From: Gammaproteobacteria bacterium
GTDB lineage: Bacteria > Pseudomonadota > Gammaproteobacteria > Pseudomonadales > Azotimanducaceae
Direction: 5' to 3'
NCBI GenBank assembly: GCA_028821125.1
Contig: JAPPHD010000107.1
Coordinates: forward strand, 1 to 58,603
Length of the DNA: 58,603 bases
Below the pieces are notes generated by a model. That model was given only the letters and a program-made list of their open reading frames with translations. It was not told the DNA's origin and did not search any database. The position numbers were made by a program, and so were the translations under genes. How positions within the stretch are numbered: the first letter of the stretch is position 1; every line of letters begins with the position of its first letter. Shown here piece by piece: positions 51,753-58,603 of the stretch.

Positions 51753-53066
51753 ATGATTTTCTTCCTCCGCAACCTGTTGTCCGGACTGGTGCTGGTTCTT
51801 CCGGCCTTTGCGCCAGCGGCGGATCCGCCGAATGTTGTCCTGATTCTTGCGGATGACCTCGGCTATGGCGATGTCGGTGCGTATGGCGCCCGGGTGATCG
51901 AGACGCCCAATATCGACAGGCTGGCCCGCGACGGCATTCGCATGACGGATTTCTATGCCAGCGGAAATGTGTGCACCCCTTCCCGCGCCGGTTTGCTGAC
52001 AGGCCGCTATGCGGTCCGTGACGGCATGGCCGCCGGCACGGTCACTGTCGACGACACACATGGCCTGCCGCCCGGCACGACGACGATTGCCGAATTGCTG
52101 CAGCGCCGGGGTTACCGGACCGCGTTGATCGGCAAATGGCATCTGGGTCATCACACGGAGGGGCAACGGCCCAATGCCCGGGGGTTCGACCTGTTCTATG
52201 GCCTGTTGCATCCCAACGATGTGGAGCAACCTGTCTACCGAAATGCGGAGGCCGTCCCGGAACCGCTTGAGCAAAGCCGGTTGACTGGCCGACTTACCGG
52301 GGAAGCCGTGCGCTTCATCGACCGCAACGCCGATCGGCCGTTCTTCCTGTTCATGTCACACACCGCACCGCACATCCCGCTGGCGGCGTCTCCCGAGTTT
52401 GCGGGCTCCTCCCGGGCGGGTACCTACGGCGATGTGGTACAGGAGCTCGACTGGAGCGTCGGGGAACTGCTCGATGCGGTCGAGCGCAACGGCATTGCGG
52501 AGAACACGGTCATCCTGATTACCAGTGACAACGGCCCGTTTCCCGAGGGAAGCAGCGGCGGACTGCGCGGCGGCAAGGCAACGGCCTGGGAGGGCGGATT
52601 CCGGGTTCCCTTTGTTGCGCGCTGGCCGGGCCGGATACCGGAGGGACGTGCAACCGGCGTCATGGCAATGAACATCGACCTGTTTCCGACTGTCGCGGCC
52701 ATGGCCGGGGCCCCGCTTCCGGACTCGCTGACACTGGACGGCCGGAACATTCTGCCCGTGCTGACAGGCGCCTCGAACGAATCCCCGCACGAGGCGCTTT
52801 ACTTCTTCAATCACGACCGTATTGCAGGACTGCGCACACAGGACTGGAAGATCGTGGTGCGGGCGGATTACCGAAACATCGAGCGCTGGCTGCCGGGCCG
52901 GGATCTCCGGCTCCTGTTCGACATGCGCACCGACCCCACGGAGCGATACAGCCTGGCTGCTCACCGCCCCGACAAGTGGCGGGAACTGAACGCGCTCCTG
53001 ATCCGTGGACAGCAGGAGTTCAACGCGGCTAAGCCGAGTCGACACCCCATTTGCGGAACACCTTGA
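51753..53066 (+). CDS. Secreted type I sulfatase (arylsulfatase family)
   Basis: The protein is 437 residues from the ATG at 51753. Signal peptide 1-24, then PNVVLILADDLGYGDVGAYG with the metal-binding Asp pair. The formylglycine motif is Cys74-TPSRAGLLTGR, and GKWHLGHH follows. Cys74 must be converted to formylglycine by a maturase encoded elsewhere. It hydrolyses a sulfate ester outside the cytoplasm. A longer frame upstream (from 51537) has no signal peptide at its start and crosses the operator, so it is rejected. Its 3' end overlaps the convergent ribbon-helix-helix gene by 38 bp. Confidence 0.92.
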   Translation: MIFFLRNLLSGLVLVLPAFAPAADPPNVVLILADDLGYGDVGAYGARVIETPNIDRLARDGIRMTDFYASGNVCTPSRAGLLTGRYAVRDGMAAGTVTVDDTHGLPPGTTTIAELLQRRGYRTALIGKWHLGHHTEGQRPNARGFDLFYGLLHPNDVEQPVYRNAEAVPEPLEQSRLTGRLTGEAVRFIDRNADRPFFLFMSHTAPHIPLAASPEFAGSSRAGTYGDVVQELDWSVGELLDAVERNGIAENTVILITSDNGPFPEGSSGGLRGGKATAWEGGFRVPFVARWPGRIPEGRATGVMAMNIDLFPTVAAMAGAPLPDSLTLDGRNILPVLTGASNESPHEALYFFNHDRIAGLRTQDWKIVVRADYRNIERWLPGRDLRLLFDMRTDPTERYSLAAHRPDKWRELNALLIRGQQEFNAAKPSRHPICGTP

Positions 53067-53271
53067 AAACATGGTCGTCACTTGCGAACTGACCGTGCTC
53101 GGCTTCGATGACCGCGCACTCGATTTCCTGAACTTGCCATTCGTTGAGGTTTACGAAATCGCGAATGGCTTGTGCAGCTAGAAAGGACTTCGATCGCTGC
53201 GTCGCCTTGGCGAGTTGCTCAAGGCGTTGTTTGAGTTCCGATTCCAGACGGATGGTTACGGTAACGGACAT
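53029..53271 (-). CDS. Ribbon-helix-helix (CopG/RelB-like) antitoxin, orphan
   Basis: In this 80-residue protein VTVTIRLESELKQRLEQLAK is the RHH strand-helix, followed by TQRSKSFLAAQAIRDFV. The C-terminal tail WQVQEIECAVIEAEHGQFAS is the toxin-binding segment of RelB/ParD-like proteins. No RelE or ParE gene is attached on either side. Its end overlaps the sulfatase gene in the opposite direction. Confidence 0.78.
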   Translation of the reverse strand: MSVTVTIRLESELKQRLEQLAKATQRSKSFLAAQAIRDFVNLNEWQVQEIECAVIEAEHGQFASDDHVFKVFRKWGVDSA

Positions 53272-53401
53272 GGGTCGTTGCAACTGCTGAATGTACACAC
53301 TATGGCACAGACGAATGCACCGAACACATCGATCTTTGCGCAAGTTGATCGGACTCCAAGGTCGAGGGTGCGTATGTTTCCAGAACCAGCGGTACAAGCA
53401 C

Positions 53402-54169
53402 CTATATCAGCCTGGTACCGCGAAGGCACCTGGAGACGGCCCGTTCGACCTGCTGAAAATGCGGCACCTCACCGGTTACGTGGACTTCGAGTTCGCTCGT
53501 CCAACGGCGCCGGTACTGTTCAAGACGCGCCCGATAGCTGGTTGCGAAATAGGCGGGGTCCAGGCTTCTGTGCTCCGCCTTGGGATGGAACATCTCTGAG
53601 GCGTCGAGTGGATCAACGCCTGCCTGTTCGAACAGCAGCCAGAGGTCATACAGGTCCCTGCATTGGAGGCGTTGCATGATGCAGCGCAACTTCTCAGCGG
53701 CGATCTCCGCCAGCGCGTACACTCGCACACCGTGGGTCTTCGGTAGATCAGGCCAACGCGGCAGCAGCCCGACGGTATCCACGTTCAGGACGAGTTCATC
53801 GACCGCGATATCGAGCTTCAGGTATCGCTGACGCCCCAGCGGCCCCCGATAGGCGATGCGACGTGGCTCTTCTTCGGTCAATGTCAGCGACTCCACCGCG
53901 CCGGTAACCGCCGAAAGCGACGCCTCGATGGTTCTGTAGGTAGCCGCGAGGTCGCCCTTCACCACCGAGAAGTCGAGGTCGGCCGAATAACGGAACTCGT
54001 CGAAATAACACAACCGTAATGCCGAGCCGCCTTTGAACACCATTCCGTGGTCGTTATCCAAGCTGGCCAGGCCGGCAATGATGTGGGCGAGTACGTAGTC
54101 GCGCTCCACGGTAGGTGCGGGAACCCGGTCTCGTGCAGCCTGTTGGGTGATTTGCGCCCGATTGCTCAT
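53402..54169 (-). CDS. AbiEii-family nucleotidyltransferase toxin
   Basis: This 255-residue protein has the full NTase core KGGSALRLCYFDEFRYSADLDF (G-G-S and D-x-D parts), then helices ending with KLRCIMQRLQCRDLYDLWLL, a typical AbiEii segment. AbiEii toxins transfer nucleotides to tRNA or other targets and cause growth arrest. It overlaps AbiEi by 4 bp. Confidence 0.87.
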   Translation of the reverse strand: MSNRAQITQQAARDRVPAPTVERDYVLAHIIAGLASLDNDHGMVFKGGSALRLCYFDEFRYSADLDFSVVKGDLAATYRTIEASLSAVTGAVESLTLTEEEPRRIAYRGPLGRQRYLKLDIAVDELVLNVDTVGLLPRWPDLPKTHGVRVYALAEIAAEKLRCIMQRLQCRDLYDLWLLFEQAGVDPLDASEMFHPKAEHRSLDPAYFATSYRARLEQYRRRWTSELEVHVTGEVPHFQQVERAVSRCLRGTRLI

Positions 54170-54969
54170 TGACCAACGACTGCCAGCAGTTCATCCACTT
54201 TCCGGGGCCATCGTACGCGCCATCGTTTATCCCGCAAGGCCACCGGTTCTTTTGAACCCGGCTCAAGGTCCAGATCGGCGGTGATTCGCTTGATGGGTTC
54301 GAATGCGCCAGCAAGCGGGTGTAGTTTCAGGGTGTCGGCGAGTGAGCCGAGCCGACGGAGCGCAGCCGCGTAACCCAGGCGGCGGGCGTAGTCGGTGAGG
54401 ATGTGGGGCTTGAGATGAGGGGCGGCGGTGGCGACCGCCTCTGCCAACACCTCCGCTCCGCCGACGAGTCGCGGTCGGTCGGCGGCATCCAGAACGGCAC
54501 GATGCACGTCCGAAAGATAGGAATTCCGGGTCGGCACGCGACCGATTTCGAGTTTGTCAAGCGGTTCGATGACCACTTTCAACCGCTGGCCGGAGAGCGT
54601 CTTTGTCCGTACGCGGCGTATGGCCGCAACCTGGATGGTGCGTGCCGGGTGGACCACCAGATCGTGCTCGTAGAGGGCGCTTCGCCAGGCAATGCGATGC
54701 GGCAACCCCTTGAATGCTGCCCCGACAGAAAGCGCAACGTCCTCAGCCACCGCCGGGGTGCCGAGCACCCCCAACTGGCGTAGCGCATAATGTCCGCGGC
54801 GCACACGATCGATCAACCCCGCTTTCTCCATGCGTTTGAGCAGATTGGCCGTTGCAGTCTTCGATTTGCCGAGACACCGCTCGACCTCCGCAAATGTGAA
54901 GGTGGAGTGGCCTTGCGCTAGCAATTCGTTGGCGAGTGAAAGGCCTTGTGTTGGTGAATTGTCGTTCAT
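54166..54969 (-). CDS. AbiEi-family antitoxin/repressor
   Basis: In this 267-residue protein the N-terminal winged helix FTFAEVERCLGKSKTATANL, KRMEKAGLIDRVRRGHYALR is followed by an AbiEi-type domain (LGTPAVAEDVALSVGAAFKG, HRIAWRSALYEHDLVVHPAR). It forms a type IV pair with the AbiEii gene. A palindromic candidate operator lies at 54975. Confidence 0.87.
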   Translation of the reverse strand: MNDNSPTQGLSLANELLAQGHSTFTFAEVERCLGKSKTATANLLKRMEKAGLIDRVRRGHYALRQLGVLGTPAVAEDVALSVGAAFKGLPHRIAWRSALYEHDLVVHPARTIQVAAIRRVRTKTLSGQRLKVVIEPLDKLEIGRVPTRNSYLSDVHRAVLDAADRPRLVGGAEVLAEAVATAAPHLKPHILTDYARRLGYAAALRRLGSLADTLKLHPLAGAFEPIKRITADLDLEPGSKEPVALRDKRWRVRWPRKVDELLAVVGQ

Positions 54970-55303
54970 AACTTACGCAATGCGTGAATTACGACCCATC
55001 ATAGACCATTTCTACTCGCTAACGCGATACTCACCATGCGGCTGATTTGCGACCCTTTGTTGCGACAAATCCGCCAATCGTCAGAGCCTGAAAACGACTC
55101 CTTCACCGGAACAGTCGCAATGGAATGAAGGATACAATGACAACGCAGAAAAGACAGATGCAGCAACGGCTTAACAAGGCCGAAAGCCCGCCGCCACGTC
55201 TAGAGTGGCCCAGGGAGCCAAGTATTTGGTGTCGCTCGTCTTGAGGAGGGCAGCATGGAGTGGATAGACGTGCACTCGTGGATAGCAAAATAAAGGTTCA
55301 ACC
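54970..55303. promoter_or_regulatory. Divergent intergenic region with palindrome and two tiny ORFs
   Basis: This region separates the AbiE pair from the plus-strand ATPase gene. ACGCAATGCGT (54975-54985), followed by GAATTACG, lies 6 bp from the AbiEi start. Two short plus-strand ORFs with good ribosome-binding sites follow in series: 55137-55244 (35 codons, GAAGGA) and 55255-55293 (12 codons, GGAGGG). They may be leader peptides or chance. Confidence 0.45.
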
Positions 55304-58300
55304 TTGAATCCCGAAGGAGATGATGGCGACTTTTCACTCAGCCCCGTGGACTGGGGCTTGGAGGATTTGGTAGCCGCGTTGTTGCAACAGCAGCCGATAG
55401 GCATCCCCGGCAGCGACCCTTTCGTGCTCCGCGATGACAATGCCCGCAGAATTCTGGGGCACTACACGGATAACCGTCAATTGTGGCTTCGTGCTAAACC
55501 CGTACGGAAAGAAGAAATCGAGGGAGTACTTCGAGCTTTGGGCGACCCGCTTCCGTCAGCGGTGCCGATCGAGTCGTCTCGGAGTCCGTCTAGGACTTGG
55601 CGGCTAACCCGTATCGAAGCGCACCGCTTTGCAGGCCTCCACCGACATTGTGGCCGGGAAGGCAAAGATCCGAAGGTCTTCAGTATCGATTTAGAGCGGG
55701 ACGTAACATTGATCCGTGGATTCAACGGTGCGGGCAAAACGGCGCTGCAAAACGTGATCGTCTGGTGCCTTACGGGAAAGGCACTAAGATCGCAGCAAAT
55801 GCCTGACCAGATCCACGAACCCATGACCGCAACTTGGACAGGCAGTCGTGCTGTCGAAGACGGCGAGAACGAACCGGCGCCCGCGTTACCGCCTGCAGTG
55901 CCAATTCCATCGGCTACTGAACTCGAAAGCCTTGGTGAGAAAGCAAAAGTCGATACTTGGGTGCAGTTGACCTTTTGCGATTCTAGCGCCGCCGAAATTC
56001 GTGTTGTGCGTCGAGGGCTGACCGTCGGCTCTCGCGGCAGGATAGGCATGACCGTAACGGGGCTATCCGAACTCGGGTTGTCGGAACTCGCCACCGAAGT
56101 CGGTACGCTGATGCCGGGCATTGCCGCGCAAATGCGGTTCGACGAAAGAACGACCTTCGCGACAGCAGTGGCCACGTTAACTGGGCTCAAACCGCTGGAG
56201 GATCTGGGACTGCGATCAATACGGGTGGTAAAGCGGCTCCGAGTTGATGAGACGAAAGCTGCAAAGAATGCCGCCGCTGAGCAGGTAGCCGATTTCAATA
56301 GGCGACGGAGAAGCATGCGTGAAGCTTGGACGGGGCGCCCCGAACTAGGCGATCCTGTCGACCTACTCAGGGCGGATGATTGGGAGAACGCGGGGGAATG
56401 GAGTTCTCTTCTGGCCAATGCGCGAACACGCCTGGAGTCGATGAAGGTCGTGTCGCAAAAACGTGTCGAATCGATTCTTGGACAAGGATTGGAAACCTAT
56501 GCCAATGCTGATGCCTTGCTACAGCAGCTGCACGGTGCGTTAGCCTCGCTCACGCGAAATGCGCTCGCAGGTCTGCGGTCGATGGCTACTATTCGGGATT
56601 TAGCGGCGGTTACCGACGACGACATCGCGTCCGCGCAAGCTCTCATCGGTGAGATGGTGCAGCGGGCGGACGCCATGTCCCAGCGCTTGACCCAACCGAT
56701 GGAAGCGGCACGTTGGCAGTTGTATACAAGGGTGGCAGCGTGGCATGCAGAACACCACGCCGGGACGTTGCTAGACGATTGTCCAGTCTGCGGGTCGGCA
56801 TTGGCGAGCGTTGCGGAAGATCCGGTTCTCGGTCGCAGTATTGGCGAGGCAATTAAGCTGTGCCAAGACGCGGACTCCGATGTGGCCAAAGGTGTGGAAG
56901 AGTGGCTGAGGGAGGCACCGCGGGAATTCTTAGACCAGCTGCCGCAATCTCTCCGCGGCATTGCGGAACGTTCGGCACCAGATGGCATCTTGTCGATGTA
57001 TCGGAAGGCTTATGTCGACGAGTTGCTAATCGACTCGAGCTTTGCTGGTCCACTTGAGCCGCTGAAGGCAAATGCAACTCGAGTCTGGGACATCGCCGTT
57101 GATCGTCATCCTTTGCGGGAAGGCCCAGCAGTTAAACGGACGGTGTGGCCCAAGCGATTTGAGGGAAGCCGGTTGGCCCAACTGAGCAACAATGTAGAGC
57201 GATTCATTTGGCTAGCCAGACAGCGCCGGGACAATGCAAAGGCGATCAAGAGCTTGCTGCAGCGCTACGTTGGAAAGTTGACACCGACTGATGTCGACAG
57301 CAATCAAGGAACTGCGGATTGGGTGGAAGATGGGCCTACCGCAGACTCGCCAATGCGTGATCAGATCGAGTCGCTCCGGCGGGCTGTGAACGGTGTCGCG
57401 CCGATTCTCGCGCTGCTGCGACAACTCGAAGAATTGGATTCCGTGAGCAAGTCCCACGGTGAGATCCAGAAACGTTTGGCCCGCATTGCCGAGGCTACCA
57501 CAGCCATGACCGAATTCGCCCGCTTCCCTGATTTGGTGTTCCATCAAGTCACCGGCCTTATCAACGCGCTCAATGAGGGTACGAAGGCGTGGTTGGATAG
57601 GATTTACCGACCTCACTATCTCGGCGGCCCCGCTTACAGCGGGTTCGACGCTGCGCAGGAGAAGGGTATAGGTCTTCGCGCTGGCATCGACGACGTGGAG
57701 GTCGACGCTTACCGAGTCATGAACGCCTCACAGTTGCGGGCCTGCGTCTGGGCGTTCGTGTTCAGTTTGTGGGAACGCGTACGGGCAAGGGTAGGAGGCA
57801 TCGACTGCCTCCTACTGGATGATCCGCAAGAGCAGTTTGACCCTATCAATTCAGTAAACCTGGCGGCGGCAGTTGCGGCAATGCCGTCTCACGGCATGCG
57901 CCCAATCGTTACGTCGAACGACCATCGTTTCTTGGATTCGGTGCGGGCCAACTTGCCGGCCCGCTCGACGGTGGACCCGTCTTGGTACACGGGCATCATC
58001 AGTCCGATCTCGAACTCCCGGCTAACCGCCTGCGTCGGTCCAGACCGTGGGGAGATAGAAGAGTTGAGGCGAACTTGGCGGGCCGACAAGAACAACGAAG
58101 ACAAAGCGCGACAGTTCGTGATCGCCGTCCGGGTCAACTTGGAAAACCGGTTGTGGGACTTGCTGGCAGTCAGCCCGTTCGAGCGTCAGAAGCCTACGTT
58201 GTCGGACTTGATCAATGCGCTACGAATGGCGCGTAACCACGGAGAGCAACCATTTGACGAACCGCCATTCGACGCCTTGCTCGCCAATGCCGACCTGAGA

Positions 58301-58603
58301 GACTCCGCCCTGTTTTACCGATGCATCAACAAGGCTCATCACCAACCGCAAGACGTGACGCCGCACGATGCAGGCGAGGTAGACAAAGCGTTCAATGAAG
58401 TCAATCGCCAATTGCGCAGTTGCTCGGCGGCGTACGCACGATTCATGGGGCGGCTGACTCGCGAAGACGAGGACCCGGTTTCCGTCAAGCTACCCCCCAT
58501 GCCGGCACGGAATGTCGTGGCGATCGCGCCCGTCCCCATACTTGGCCGGGTTAGCCCGACTTCCGCAACTCAGCGTCGAAACGGTTGCAAGTCATTGATT
58601 TTA
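55304..58603 (+). CDS. SMC/Rad50-like ABC ATPase, partial (runs off the window)
   Basis: At least 1100 codons are open to the last base. The TTG start at 55304 follows AAAGG; no in-frame ATG is nearby. Residues 1-115 are an unrecognised N-terminal extension. The ATPase begins WRLTRIEAHRFAGLH and has Walker A GFNGAGKTA at 139. A helical arm carries CPVC (Cys493, Cys496), like a zinc hook. A degenerate signature NASQLRACVWAFVFSLW is followed by Walker B CLLLDDPQEQFDP at 835 and a TSNDHRFL switch. The 250-residue C-terminal part contains ALRMARNHGEQPF and CINKAHHQPQDV. RloC-like or Lamassu-like defence ATPases are the nearest comparisons; family not settled. Confidence 0.78.
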   Translation, partial: MNPEGDDGDFSLSPVDWGLEDLVAALLQQQPIGIPGSDPFVLRDDNARRILGHYTDNRQLWLRAKPVRKEEIEGVLRALGDPLPSAVPIESSRSPSRTWRLTRIEAHRFAGLHRHCGREGKDPKVFSIDLERDVTLIRGFNGAGKTALQNVIVWCLTGKALRSQQMPDQIHEPMTATWTGSRAVEDGENEPAPALPPAVPIPSATELESLGEKAKVDTWVQLTFCDSSAAEIRVVRRGLTVGSRGRIGMTVTGLSELGLSELATEVGTLMPGIAAQMRFDERTTFATAVATLTGLKPLEDLGLRSIRVVKRLRVDETKAAKNAAAEQVADFNRRRRSMREAWTGRPELGDPVDLLRADDWENAGEWSSLLANARTRLESMKVVSQKRVESILGQGLETYANADALLQQLHGALASLTRNALAGLRSMATIRDLAAVTDDDIASAQALIGEMVQRADAMSQRLTQPMEAARWQLYTRVAAWHAEHHAGTLLDDCPVCGSALASVAEDPVLGRSIGEAIKLCQDADSDVAKGVEEWLREAPREFLDQLPQSLRGIAERSAPDGILSMYRKAYVDELLIDSSFAGPLEPLKANATRVWDIAVDRHPLREGPAVKRTVWPKRFEGSRLAQLSNNVERFIWLARQRRDNAKAIKSLLQRYVGKLTPTDVDSNQGTADWVEDGPTADSPMRDQIESLRRAVNGVAPILALLRQLEELDSVSKSHGEIQKRLARIAEATTAMTEFARFPDLVFHQVTGLINALNEGTKAWLDRIYRPHYLGGPAYSGFDAAQEKGIGLRAGIDDVEVDAYRVMNASQLRACVWAFVFSLWERVRARVGGIDCLLLDDPQEQFDPINSVNLAAAVAAMPSHGMRPIVTSNDHRFLDSVRANLPARSTVDPSWYTGIISPISNSRLTACVGPDRGEIEELRRTWRADKNNEDKARQFVIAVRVNLENRLWDLLAVSPFERQKPTLSDLINALRMARNHGEQPFDEPPFDALLANADLRDSALFYRCINKAHHQPQDVTPHDAGEVDKAFNEVNRQLRSCSAAYARFMGRLTREDEDPVSVKLPPMPARNVVAIAPVPILGRVSPTSATQRRNGCKSLIL

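Noticed and set aside
55477-56418. Minus-strand frames of 313, 163 and 134 codons in the last 3 kb
   Set aside because: They oppose the continuous plus-strand ATPase frame that holds Walker A, CPVC and Walker B motifs.

Overview
The window is GC-rich, gene-dense bacterial DNA, most likely from an uncultured Gammaproteobacterium or another proteobacterium. The signs are a TonB-dependent receptor, Rieske dioxygenases, an aromatic-acid/H+ symporter (AAHS) transporter, TetR and MarR regulators, and many short operons with ATGA-type overlaps. Two intact F420-dependent luciferase-like (LLM) oxidoreductase genes plus relics of others suggest F420 use. I saw no rRNA, tRNA or CRISPR array.

Bases 1-12,960 look like a catabolic cluster. 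On the minus strand are an SDR-cyclase-membrane protein operon, an acyl-CoA ligase / SCP2-type thiolase / DUF35-SDR fusion operon, and an aminotransferase / Rieske dioxygenase alpha-beta operon. Divergent from them, on the plus strand, are RidA, a MarR regulator, a hotdog thioesterase and a ThDP-dependent enzyme. Together they could activate, hydroxylate, cleave and hydrolyse an aromatic or alicyclic acid; the substrate cannot be read from the sequence. An inverted imperfect repeat of about 80 bp, carrying the palindrome GGAACWGTTCC, flanks the acyl-CoA ligase operon.

Bases 12,960-27,950 are a defence and mobile island bracketed by decayed IS91-like transposase pieces and three copies of an IS91-like 3' end. 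It holds a DUF262 / DUF3696-ATPase / unknown three-gene module and a four-gene chain in which AbiEi, a shortened AbiEii-like nucleotidyltransferase, a 1774-residue single-chain restriction-modification enzyme and a DUF7689-like protein overlap one another. It also holds an LLM oxidoreductase, a DUF433 antitoxin with a truncated PIN-like partner, and HigBA. The 3' end of the ThDP-enzyme gene occurs twice more in this island, each time next to IS91 debris.

Bases 27,950-53,070 return to metabolic genes: a tandem DsbA-fold protein, a membrane protein, a diheme cytochrome c, a thioredoxin-fold protein that is very probably a selenoprotein (in-frame TGA in a WSSW-U-GC motif with a SECIS-like hairpin), an AAHS transporter, a giant secreted subtilase with a C-terminal propeller, TetR with an internally deleted P450, a TumE/TumA pair, an LLM oxidoreductase, a VOC protein, an SDR, an enoyl-CoA hydratase, a nitrilase, a phytoene-dehydrogenase-like FAD enzyme, and a divergent TonB receptor / sulfatase pair sharing a 16-bp perfect palindrome.

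Bases 53,030-58,603 are a second defence patch: an orphan ribbon-helix-helix protein, a full-length AbiEi/AbiEii pair, and a divergent SMC/Rad50-like ATPase of at least 1100 residues with a CPVC zinc-hook-like motif, cut by the end of the window.
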